From: JAFDZV01 sp964455525
GTDB taxonomy: Bacteria > Bacteroidota > Ignavibacteria > OLB7
DNA: 64,000 bases
Direction of reading: 5' to 3'
NCBI GenBank assembly: GCA_964455525.1
Contig: CAYVWR010000001.1
Location: 186,001-250,000, forward strand
Shown: in pieces, positions 56,535-64,000 of the stretch
How the letters are laid out: each line of letters begins with the position of its first letter
Position numbering within the stretch: the stretch's first letter is position 1
Notes under the pieces: model-generated
What the model saw: the letters and a program-made list of their open reading frames with translations, nothing else
Told to the model about the DNA's origin: nothing
The model's database searches: none
Translations under genes and position numbers: made by a program

Positions 56535-56675
56535 TTATATACCACGTGATATCAGCTTGAAGCAGCCGTCTCTTTCACAACGGACCTCATATGAGTTAAC
56601 AGCTACATAGAACTGGAATGCACCACCACACCAAGGGCACTCGCGAGCGGATTTTTGGCTTACAGCCCTCTCCAT
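56535..56675 (-). CDS. Zinc-ribbon mini-protein, third copy (N-truncated)
   Basis: 46 residues from ATG 56675: ARECPWCGGAFQFYVAVNSY followed by EVRCERDGCFKLISRGI. It repeats the C-terminal half of the two upstream mini-proteins, with two CxxC/CxxxxxC-type cysteine groups, but lacks their acidic N-terminal helix. Its start overlaps the end of the second copy in another frame. Either a remnant of the tandem duplication or a working short form. Function unknown. Confidence 0.6.
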   Translation of the reverse strand: MERAVSQKSARECPWCGGAFQFYVAVNSYEVRCERDGCFKLISRGI

Positions 56676-56875
56676 CCGATTTCGAAGCATCGATCTTGAT
56701 TGCAGCGAATCACACCAGAATTGCCCACCAATCTGAACTCGAAATCTCCGCCACACCAAGGGCAGCATCGACTAGTTTTCCCTGTTCGCTGCCATTCTTC
56801 CAATGCAGCGAAGGCATAATCTTCTTCCTCTTCCGTCACCTGACGCTCTTGGCTGTTAATATCTATAGAGGACAT
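56660..56875 (-). CDS. Zinc-ribbon mini-protein, second copy
   Basis: 71 residues from ATG 56875 (an earlier in-frame ATG at 56911 has no ribosome binding site). An acidic helix QVTEEEEDYAFAALEEWQRT is followed by CCPWCGGDFEFRLVGNSG and RCNQDRCFEIGWRGL. The cysteine pattern CPWC...C..... C suggests a zinc ribbon. It is clearly a paralogue of the copy at 56935-57141. AT-richer than the chromosome around it. Possible immunity or accessory gene of the RHS toxin; unproven. Confidence 0.72.
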   Translation of the reverse strand: MSSIDINSQERQVTEEEEDYAFAALEEWQRTGKTSRCCPWCGGDFEFRLVGNSGVIRCNQDRCFEIGWRGL

Positions 56876-56934
56876 GATATGTACTACAGTAGAGATAGAA
56901 TCAGTATTCATCGAGTATAAATGCGGATTATACT

Positions 56935-57141
56935 CTACAGTCCACGTGATACCAGATCAAAACACCCATCATGCTCACAACGTATTTGATAAGAATTGCC
57001 TACAATCAAGAATCGTAGATCTCCACCACACCATGGGCACTTACACTGTGTCTTTCCCATTAACTTCCATTCTCTCATTGCATCTTCCACATAATCCGCT
57101 TCTTCTTCAGTCATCTCTCTTTCATCGTAGTTAGGATCCAT
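56935..57141 (-). CDS. Zinc-ribbon mini-protein, first copy
   Basis: 68 residues: EMTEEEADYVEDAMREWKLM, then CKCPWCGGDLRFLIVGNSYQ and RCEHDGCFDLVSRGL. The start at 57141 has AAGGAG eight bases upstream. The acidic helix plus cysteine-rich ribbon is shared with the next two genes. It lies 97 bp after the probable immunity gene, same strand as rhs. Not a family I can name; role in protection from the toxin is inference from position and duplication. Confidence 0.75.
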   Translation of the reverse strand: MDPNYDEREMTEEEADYVEDAMREWKLMGKTQCKCPWCGGDLRFLIVGNSYQIRCEHDGCFDLVSRGL

Positions 57142-57237
57142 ACAGTATTCTCCTTCTGATTGGTGAACACCGACGAGCTAAGCATTTGGGATAGAAACGA
57201 GATATTCCGCCTCCATCCCAAATGCAATCCAAATTGG

Positions 57238-57522
57238 CTATGAACTAATCAAACCATCCGAGAATTCCTGCCAATCGTTAATTTCTTCCGCCCATGCAGG
57301 ACAGTAACCATCCATGTGAGCGATTAATGTGTTACATTGAGCACGGCAATAGATATTCATTCCAGCTCTATACCTTCTTCCTGCTACTGCCTGGGCATCG
57401 GTTAACGCCTTAGACACAGTGAAGAGCAAACCTATCTGGTTACAGTATGGACAGATCCGATTCCGTAGGTCATCCATATTTCCGGACAGGAAATCATCTT
57501 TCACCTTATCGATATCACTCAT
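57238..57522 (-). CDS. Probable immunity protein of the RHS toxin
   Basis: 94 residues beginning immediately after the rhs stop (TAA-ATG); the ribosome binding site GGAGG is inside the last codons of rhs, so translation is coupled. It has cysteine groups RICPYCNQIG, YCRAQCN and GYCPAWAE, and an acidic C-terminus. Small, adjacent, downstream and AT-rich like the toxin tip, it fits an immunity gene for the polymorphic toxin. No known immunity family recognised, so the function rests on position. Confidence 0.72.
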   Translation of the reverse strand: MSDIDKVKDDFLSGNMDDLRNRICPYCNQIGLLFTVSKALTDAQAVAGRRYRAGMNIYCRAQCNTLIAHMDGYCPAWAEEINDWQEFSDGLISS

Positions 57523-60500
57523 TTAATCACCTCCAAATATTTCATCCGCGTATGATTTTGCATATGACTTTGCTCTAGGCTCAACAATATTATCCCATTG
57601 ATGATTGAATGATGGTCGACGGGTTTCAGGATAAAGTCCCATAAGCTTAGAGTGATGAATTTCTTCAATCATTGTCTCTACGAAATAACGATCACCCATT
57701 GACAGACCTTCATCATAGATCTTGATTGTCTTGAAATTCATGGGGTCTACACCACCAGACACTCCAACTTTACTTCCACCATGGATAACTTCAATTCCTC
57801 CTAGATGTTTCCGCAGACTGTATTGGTCGATCAAGGCCTCAATCCTTGCTTGAGGATTGCGCGCAAGCCAATAGTCTTCAAAGCTCCCATATCCACCAGT
57901 CACACTAAACTTTTCAGTGTAGATACGGGGCATTGAGAGACGGCCTCTAATATTATTGGCAGAATGGCGAGATATCTTCCCCACGATTTTCCCAATACTC
58001 CTTCCCCCTGTACGCCAGACAGTGACCCCGCCACTGACGATCGACGGTAGGGCATCCACCGTCCAGCTCCCCCACTCCTCGGCACTGGCATGGGCAAGAT
58101 ACTCAGGAATCGCACCAATCATATTCCCTAAACGCTCATAGCGTTCCCGAGACGGGTTGTACATCGCGTCCACCCCCATCCCGTACATCCCGATCATGCC
58201 GGTGGCCTCCTCTTCGAAGACGGCATAGCCCAGCGGAGTGAACATCAGGGTGAAATCGAACGTACGTTTTGCGATGCCGCCGAGATACTTCCCTACCGTG
58301 CCGAGCTGCCCTAATGTGCTATCCACCATCGAAGCAAAGCCATCACGGATCCTGTTGCTCACGTTACGCAGGAACTCCGTGGTATCCATCAGCCATTGCG
58401 GCCCTTCGATCCCCTTTCCATCCCCCGCACCATAGGCCACGGATCGTTTGGAAGTGCCCCCCGCCATCGAAATCCTTGGCGGGCCGAAGTAGCCACTTCC
58501 TCTCCCTCCGGCCACCGTCCCGCCATCCCCATTGCTAGCAACGCTCCCCTTGCCCGCAGAAAGACCGCTCGGATCGGCGTAGTCGATCGGGTTCTGGCCG
58601 GCATAGGCGTAGAGGTTGGGACTATCCACTGTGCCGAGCGGGTCATGGCTCAGCCAGAGTCCATGCCGGGGGTCCATCATCCGGGCTCCTCCCAGATAGA
58701 GTCCGGCATCGTTCATCCAGCGCAGTCCGCCGAACCGGGGCTCAATACCGGTAGAGGAAGTGGCGGGGGAGGGCGCCCCGAACGGCTCGTAGCGGTAACG
58801 CTGCCGCAGAGTTCCAGCACTATCGGTGACGGCGGCCAGATTCATCCGGGCGTCGTGGTGCATCAGATAAGTTTCTCCGGAGACATGCACCGCCATCGGA
58901 CCGGGCATACCGGGATGATGCGTGAACTGCCGTGTCGGACCGCTGTTCCCCCGCTCCTGCCAGAGCGAGCCACCGAAGTAGGAGAGCTTCCGCACCCCCC
59001 CTCCCGCACCAGTGATGCTTGCCACCCGTCCTAGCGGATCATATTCCACGGAGGTCTTGGTGGCCGTTCCGCCGGGGTTCTTCACTTTTGTGACCCGGCC
59101 GAGCGCATCCACCTCGTAGCGGCTGTTGGCGTCGCTACGACGCGTCCCATCGGGAAGATGGGTGATGGTTTCCCCTCCGGCCGAGGCCAGCCGATGCCCC
59201 TCCGTATAAGAATATGCCGTGGTGGTAACTCCCCCCGCCGCATCGGTTTTCTTGAACGAAAGGCGTTCATCCGCCTTGCCGCTGCTCAGTTGCAGGAAGG
59301 AATATTCGTATTTGACCGGAGGCGGGGTCTGGATGCTCAGGGCATATTCCATCGCCTCGATATCGGCATCATGATCCCCTTGAGTATATCCGCTCGTGCC
59401 GAGCGTCACAAGCTGCGATCCTTCGCAGGTCTCCTTCAGGCGATCATGCCGGTCGAACAGGTGCAGCCGCGCCTGGATTGTGCCGGTGCCGGTCATCTCT
59501 ACCCGGCGGCGATCGGCCTTGTCATAGCGATACAGGGTTTCCTCCAGTGTGGTCCCCCCTTTTGCATAGCGCACCCTGCTGATTCGTTTCCGCTCGTCGT
59601 AGGTGTAGGATGTCTCCACTCCCCCCAGCAGCGACGCCTTGCCGATCAGGCCGATCCCATACGGAGTGAATGCCCCCAGAACAGATCCTCCCGCGCCGAG
59701 CGTTCCGGATGCGGTCCGCTCAATACTGGTAACGACTCCATTGAGATTGGCGCTCAGAGTTTCGCGGCGCCCATCGGGCCATTTTCTAACCGCCGTTCCC
59801 GCCAGATAATTGTAGACCATCTCCAGTGTATCGCCATGGGTCGTCTCGCGAAGCAGGCGGCCAAGACTATCGTATGCACGCGAAACCGTCGCGGAACCAG
59901 CAGAAGCGCTCAACAGGCGGCCGAGAGGGTCGTAGCTATAGAAGTGCTGTGGAATGGCCTCCACCCCATCGGGAATATTGCCGGCATTCACTGTGGCGAG
60001 ACGCCCTGCCGTATCATAGGTATAGGACAGAGAGAGCCCGCTGGGAAGGATGCTGTTGGTAAGGCGCCCATCGGGACCATAGGAGAACATTCGGGGCAAC
60101 TGGTCACCCGGCAGCGATGAACGCACGAGGCGGCCGATGCCATCGTACTGGTAGGTCGCCCTCTGCCCCGAAGGGTCTTCCGTGGCGATCAGGCGTCCGA
60201 CCAGATCATAGCTCCGCCAGTTGGTGATATTCAATCCCGCCGGATCGAGCGTATCGCTGAGCAGTTCATTGAGCGGGCCGTATGTATACTCTCTTCGTGT
60301 ACCATCACGATCGACCATGGCGGTGAGCAGATCGCGATCATCGTACTCGAACCACGTCAGCGCCCCATCGGGCTCGCGGGTTTCCACCAGGCGGCCTCGC
60401 GCATCGCTCTTCTGTTTCCATTTCCTGGAACGAATCGTCGTACCATCGGTCTCGATATCACGGTGTTCAACCTCCACGCTCCGCCCGGCGATATCATAAA

Positions 60501-63500
60501 CATAGCGTCGCTGGTTGCCGAGGGGATCGGTCTCCTCGGAGATCCGGCTCAAGCCGTCATAGCTGTAGACCGTAATGCCCCCACGCGGTCCGACTACTTT
60601 GACGAGCCGGTCGTCGCGATCATAGAAATATCTGGTGACGAGTTTTGGCGTGGTGGTATCGTTGAACGGATCATCATCGCTGAAGGGACGCTCCGTCCGC
60701 TCGATCATCCGGCCGCGGGCATCGTAGCGGAATTCGGTACGAGAAAGAAGAGTATCCGCCGTATCACCGGGATACTCGCGCAACTCAGTACGGGCCAGAT
60801 ATCCGCGTCCCGACCAGGCATGAAGGAGCGTAGGCCCTGCGGGATAGGTCGAACCGTCGGAGGAGCGATGCAGAGTGTGCACGCGCGCAATACGTCCGAA
60901 CAGACCATACCGGTATTCGGTCACATCATCCCCTGCCGGGCCGTGAATCTCCCGGCGAAGCCGCCCATCACGCTCATAGATATAACGATCCCCTGTCACC
61001 GCCTTGTCGGCCCCCTCGACCCCATGCCGGAAGAGAAGCCCCCGTTCATCCCACTGCCAGCGGGAGACCGTTCCTACCGGATCGATGCTGCGAAGGGGGA
61101 GCCCCCGGTGATCGACCACTCTGCTAGTAATACGGGGCGTTTCGGTATTTGCACCGATCTCGGAACGAACGACATAACCGAGAATATTCCGTACGCTCCG
61201 ATCGACGATGTGATCCCCCTGAAGGGCCGAATCGGCATAGGCACCATGCGGCCGCTCCACCTCCACCAGAAGGCCATCGGAATTGTAGCGCATCAGTGTG
61301 GTGGGAGCGGCACCATTTATCTCCGGGGCCGTCACCTTTTCGATCTGCCCGAGCGCATTATACTCGTAGGTAACCACCGCACCACTGGGATCGGTAACCG
61401 TCTCCAGAAAACCGTAGCCGTCATAGGTAAAGCCCTGCTCGGCAGCAACACCGCCGGGACCCGCATCGGCGATTTTTTTCAGCAGACGTCCCCGCCCTAG
61501 ACCGACGGACTCCTGATACACCAGCTCGTGCCTGATCCCCTCCGGAGTGATAATGGCGGTCGTCTGCCCGCGCTGGTTCGTCTCGAAACTGGTCTCCGCC
61601 GTCTGCATCGTCCCATCGGGAAGAGTGGCCGGTGGATGAATGATCTTCACCAGCGTTCGCTTTGCATCGGAACTGTACTGATATGTGGTGGTGAGATCGG
61701 CGGCAGAGAAGCCATCGCCGGGCAAACCATATTCGGTTTCAAGAAGCTGGGTATCGGGATCATAGGTTCCGGCCCAGACGAGCTCGTTTTCAGCACCATC
61801 CAATCGCCGGATCTCCTTCACCAGCCCGCGCATACGAGGATCGGAATGATCGTGATGATACTGGCGGAGCTCGCCAATCCCCCACAACTGCTGAAGAACA
61901 TCCCCCGGCAGCCCGGAGAGCTCCCGAAGCTGCTGGCTCTCGGTGCGGTTGCCCTGGGTGTCGTACTTGAAGGCAACGGCCGTAATCCAGAATGAACCGT
62001 CCTTGGCAAGACGTGTACGGCGATCGAGGATATTTCCCCGAAAATTGAATGTATAGGTGGTAAGTCCTCCTTCAGGATCGAGGACTTCGGTGCGCTGCAC
62101 CGGAACATTCAGATAGTCATCATGCGATGGAAGCCATTGCAGCGGGGTATACTGGAACCGATAGAGATATCCGCCGTGCATCTGCCGCAGCACATGCCCA
62201 TAGCTCCAGCTCGATGGATCTTCGTCATAATAATTTTCGACATAGACATTTCCGTGGCCATCATCGACCCGGATAATGTTATGGCGAAGAGTTTCCGGCA
62301 GGTGAAGGCCCCCATAGCTATAGGTCCGCTCCATCCGATTGGTATCGCCAGGATGGGCTACAGGATAGCGGACACGAAGCAGGCGCTGAATATCCGGATC
62401 ATGATAATAATCGACTTCTCTCCCCAGACTATCGCTCACCCGCTCCAGCAATCCGCAGTTTCCATAGATGAAACGAAGGTAATGGTATGGCCATGAAGCG
62501 GAGGCACCGCTGGCGTCGACGGGCTTGCAGGTAACCTGATTCAGACGGTTCTCATCATCGTAATCATACTCGAGCCGGTTACCGAAACGGTCGCGCACCG
62601 TCACCAGAGGTATGCGATAGATATTGGTCCATCCGTCCGGCCGACCGAAAAACCATGAGAGACCTCCCACATCGTGAATGACATACTCCCCGTCCGGATC
62701 AAGAAACGGGAGCCGCTCCAGCTTCTGGAATACGCCGCGCGGCGGCTCAAACTCCTCGCCATTCCAGGCGAAGATATCTTCCCGAAGATCGCCATTCCAG
62801 CGCGCAACATCGCCGGTGATGTCTCCATCGGCCGGAAGAAGCTCACGCAGATAGATATTATGATTATGATCCCAGTTCCATGCGAAAGGCCCGGGGAAGG
62901 GATGTCCGCTCCGATACGAACGAACGAGCGCAAGCGGAAGGACCGAGCCGGGAACAACCAGATCGGCCTCTTGAATCGTAAATGCTCCGCGATAGAGATC
63001 AACGGGGTCTCCTCCTTCGACCGTTTCATTGCTTACTTCGGCACTGAACGGCATGCTGAGAGGCTGCTTCTGCTCTTCTTCGGAAAGAGGAGCATACTGT
63101 GGGCCGGGAGGATTATTATCATCAGATGATGTTTCGATGGCAGGACTCACCGTAGCGCCGGTAGCAGATTGGGGTGCCCCCTGCACATCGCCGGAATCCT
63201 CCCTGATGTTCTGCTCCTTGGGGCTCTCCGACACTGTTGCAACATTCCACAGAAGATCTTCGCAAGTGAAAGGACAATTATCTTTCTGCGCCTGCTTGCA
63301 GATCTTATCGATCAGGAGCCTGGTTGCGTTGGTATTCTGGACAATGGCGGCTCTACGAGTCTGCAACGGCTGTTCAGCGGTTCCCTCAGTGACATGCCTC
63401 GCCGTCTTGAGGATTTCGATCAACTGGCACGGAGTATCAACCTTCACCGATTTTTGTCCGTCGATACTGTGTGCAACACCTCCCACGGTATATATCAATG

Positions 63501-63570
63501 GGAGTTCTTCATTATTGGTAAATATGATGGGAAACTGTACAGATCCGGCTGTCTCTTGACCGTTTGGCAT
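57523..63570 (-). CDS. RHS/YD-repeat polymorphic toxin
   Basis: 2015 residues. An unrecognised N-terminal segment (1-180, with CPFTCEDLL) is followed by a DUF6531-like RHS start (GGDPVDLYRGAFTIQEADLV), many YD repeats (about 300-1600, such as YDYDENRLNQV and YEYDGLSRI types) and the RHS-associated core (YRYEPFGAPSP, GLYLGGARMMDPRHGLWLSHD, NLYAYAGQNPIDYADPSGLS), ending near residue 1670. A Gly-rich, partly hydrophobic pretoxin part follows. The last ~145 residues, coded by visibly AT-richer DNA, are the presumed toxin, with MIEEIHHSKLMG and VEPRAKSYA. YD repeats form a shell around the toxin. No PAAR, VgrG or signal peptide seen. Confidence 0.9.
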   Translation of the reverse strand: MPNGQETAGSVQFPIIFTNNEELPLIYTVGGVAHSIDGQKSVKVDTPCQLIEILKTARHVTEGTAEQPLQTRRAAIVQNTNATRLLIDKICKQAQKDNCPFTCEDLLWNVATVSESPKEQNIREDSGDVQGAPQSATGATVSPAIETSSDDNNPPGPQYAPLSEEEQKQPLSMPFSAEVSNETVEGGDPVDLYRGAFTIQEADLVVPGSVLPLALVRSYRSGHPFPGPFAWNWDHNHNIYLRELLPADGDITGDVARWNGDLREDIFAWNGEEFEPPRGVFQKLERLPFLDPDGEYVIHDVGGLSWFFGRPDGWTNIYRIPLVTVRDRFGNRLEYDYDDENRLNQVTCKPVDASGASASWPYHYLRFIYGNCGLLERVSDSLGREVDYYHDPDIQRLLRVRYPVAHPGDTNRMERTYSYGGLHLPETLRHNIIRVDDGHGNVYVENYYDEDPSSWSYGHVLRQMHGGYLYRFQYTPLQWLPSHDDYLNVPVQRTEVLDPEGGLTTYTFNFRGNILDRRTRLAKDGSFWITAVAFKYDTQGNRTESQQLRELSGLPGDVLQQLWGIGELRQYHHDHSDPRMRGLVKEIRRLDGAENELVWAGTYDPDTQLLETEYGLPGDGFSAADLTTTYQYSSDAKRTLVKIIHPPATLPDGTMQTAETSFETNQRGQTTAIITPEGIRHELVYQESVGLGRGRLLKKIADAGPGGVAAEQGFTYDGYGFLETVTDPSGAVVTYEYNALGQIEKVTAPEINGAAPTTLMRYNSDGLLVEVERPHGAYADSALQGDHIVDRSVRNILGYVVRSEIGANTETPRITSRVVDHRGLPLRSIDPVGTVSRWQWDERGLLFRHGVEGADKAVTGDRYIYERDGRLRREIHGPAGDDVTEYRYGLFGRIARVHTLHRSSDGSTYPAGPTLLHAWSGRGYLARTELREYPGDTADTLLSRTEFRYDARGRMIERTERPFSDDDPFNDTTTPKLVTRYFYDRDDRLVKVVGPRGGITVYSYDGLSRISEETDPLGNQRRYVYDIAGRSVEVEHRDIETDGTTIRSRKWKQKSDARGRLVETREPDGALTWFEYDDRDLLTAMVDRDGTRREYTYGPLNELLSDTLDPAGLNITNWRSYDLVGRLIATEDPSGQRATYQYDGIGRLVRSSLPGDQLPRMFSYGPDGRLTNSILPSGLSLSYTYDTAGRLATVNAGNIPDGVEAIPQHFYSYDPLGRLLSASAGSATVSRAYDSLGRLLRETTHGDTLEMVYNYLAGTAVRKWPDGRRETLSANLNGVVTSIERTASGTLGAGGSVLGAFTPYGIGLIGKASLLGGVETSYTYDERKRISRVRYAKGGTTLEETLYRYDKADRRRVEMTGTGTIQARLHLFDRHDRLKETCEGSQLVTLGTSGYTQGDHDADIEAMEYALSIQTPPPVKYEYSFLQLSSGKADERLSFKKTDAAGGVTTTAYSYTEGHRLASAGGETITHLPDGTRRSDANSRYEVDALGRVTKVKNPGGTATKTSVEYDPLGRVASITGAGGGVRKLSYFGGSLWQERGNSGPTRQFTHHPGMPGPMAVHVSGETYLMHHDARMNLAAVTDSAGTLRQRYRYEPFGAPSPATSSTGIEPRFGGLRWMNDAGLYLGGARMMDPRHGLWLSHDPLGTVDSPNLYAYAGQNPIDYADPSGLSAGKGSVASNGDGGTVAGGRGSGYFGPPRISMAGGTSKRSVAYGAGDGKGIEGPQWLMDTTEFLRNVSNRIRDGFASMVDSTLGQLGTVGKYLGGIAKRTFDFTLMFTPLGYAVFEEEATGMIGMYGMGVDAMYNPSRERYERLGNMIGAIPEYLAHASAEEWGSWTVDALPSIVSGGVTVWRTGGRSIGKIVGKISRHSANNIRGRLSMPRIYTEKFSVTGGYGSFEDYWLARNPQARIEALIDQYSLRKHLGGIEVIHGGSKVGVSGGVDPMNFKTIKIYDEGLSMGDRYFVETMIEEIHHSKLMGLYPETRRPSFNHQWDNIVEPRAKSYAKSYADEIFGGD

Positions 63571-63641
63571 ACAAGCCTCTCAGGGATAATAATTGTGGTG
63601 ATGAAAAAAAGAAGGCCGACTCTTGAAATCACTATACGATT

Positions 63642-63670
63642 CCCGGCGGCACCCCAGAAGTGCCGCCGGG
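63642..63670. repeat. Strong hairpin between rhs and the upstream gene
   Basis: Perfect 11-bp stem CCCGGCGGCAC / GTGCCGCCGGG with a seven-base loop, 12 bp past the stop of the gene to the right. The minus-strand tail is not T-rich, so terminator status is uncertain. Confidence 0.6.
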
Positions 63671-63681
63671 GACCAGAATCA

Positions 63682-64000
63682 TCAGACCGAAACGCCACCG
63701 TAGACCTTCACCCCGAAGGTGAAATCACCGCCGGCAGTACCATCTCCCGACGGGAAGGCGTTCGGCTCGCCGTCCAGAGGCCCGTTATTATAGGTTATCC
63801 GGCTACCCGAGCCGCTTCCGACAAGGGTGACTACATAGTCGCCACTTGCCAGTGGCGCGGACAGAACCAGCCATGCCCGGGTATCGTCCTTCATAACCAC
63901 TGAGCCACTCTGCGTGGTCGTACCCGCCTGAATCTTGAACGTACTCGTGGTCACGGTTCCGGTATCCGGTGCCTTGCTGAACGTCACCTCAATGACATTC
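63682..64000 (-). CDS. C-terminal end of a protein with a bacterial Ig-like domain
   Basis: The frame is open to the right edge (NVIEVTFSKAPDTGTVTTS and so on), so only the last ~106 residues are seen. The pattern VxVTFSKxxDxxTVTxSTFKI, then AWLVLSAPLASGDYVVTL, is that of SbsA/Big_5 Ig-like domains of surface or secreted proteins. It ends GDFTFGVKVYGGVSV. It lies 111 bp upstream of rhs on the same strand and may belong to the same locus; its N-terminus, beyond the window, would show export or anchoring. Confidence 0.75.
   Translation of the reverse strand, partial: NVIEVTFSKAPDTGTVTTSTFKIQAGTTTQSGSVVMKDDTRAWLVLSAPLASGDYVVTLVGSGSGSRITYNNGPLDGEPNAFPSGDGTAGGDFTFGVKVYGGVSV

Noticed and set aside
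56282..56560. 92-codon plus-strand frame downstream of the orphan toxin tip
   Set aside because: Starts at a TTG without ribosome binding site, runs through the MITE-like element and a terminator, and has no motif.

Overview
The window looks like a chromosomal segment from a Gram-negative, aerobically respiring member of the Fibrobacteres-Chlorobi-Bacteroidetes (FCB) superphylum, probably on the Chlorobi/Ignavibacteria/Kapabacteria side. Evidence: the primary sigma factor is short (about 287 aa) with the N-terminus typical of that group; the respiratory chain is alternative complex III joined to a caa3-type oxidase; heptose-activation genes and a TamB-like protein indicate an LPS-bearing outer membrane; and there is a small histone H1-like protein. 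The phylum placement is inference from remembered family signatures, not from a search.

Layout. 0-17.4 kb is mostly minus-strand housekeeping: a partial exported protein, ndk, a rhodanese protein, sucD (with a basic tail), then mrdA (PBP2) on plus, then a minus-strand block purA / STAS protein / secF / secD, pyk, two paralogous OmpA-like proteins with calcium-binding TSP3 repeats, and tmk. 17.6-30 kb is mostly plus: a lipoprotein, an AbrB-like/PIN-like pair, rpoD, the two heptose genes, a very large tamB, a GNAT-like acetyltransferase and rlpA. 30.4-43.7 kb is one tightly packed minus-strand respiratory operon, actABCDEF - small membrane protein - SCO - coxBACD, with several overlapping start/stop codons; it encodes quinol oxidation through to oxygen reduction. 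44.5-47.7 kb holds an EF-G with an altered G4 motif and a DUF4397 lipoprotein. 47.9-55.3 kb (plus) holds uvrA, a histone H1-like gene, a lipoprotein, a LytR_C protein, rsfS, and then an arginyl-tRNA-synthetase-like protein that lacks most of its catalytic domain, followed 86 bp later by a tRNA-Arg(UCU) gene.

From the tRNA to the right edge the character changes. There is a graveyard of IS remnants, a MITE-like element, an orphan copy of the last codons of a toxin gene, three tandem zinc-ribbon-like mini-genes, a probable immunity gene, and a 2015-aa RHS/YD-repeat polymorphic toxin. The tip of the toxin gene and the small genes are visibly AT-richer than the rest. The window ends inside a gene with a bacterial Ig-like domain.

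The two most promising novelties are (1) the catalytically gutted ArgRS paralogue next to tRNA-Arg(UCU), and (2) the RHS toxin with its unrecognised C-terminal toxin, coupled immunity gene and tandem array of CPWCGG mini-proteins, with an orphan toxin tip downstream.
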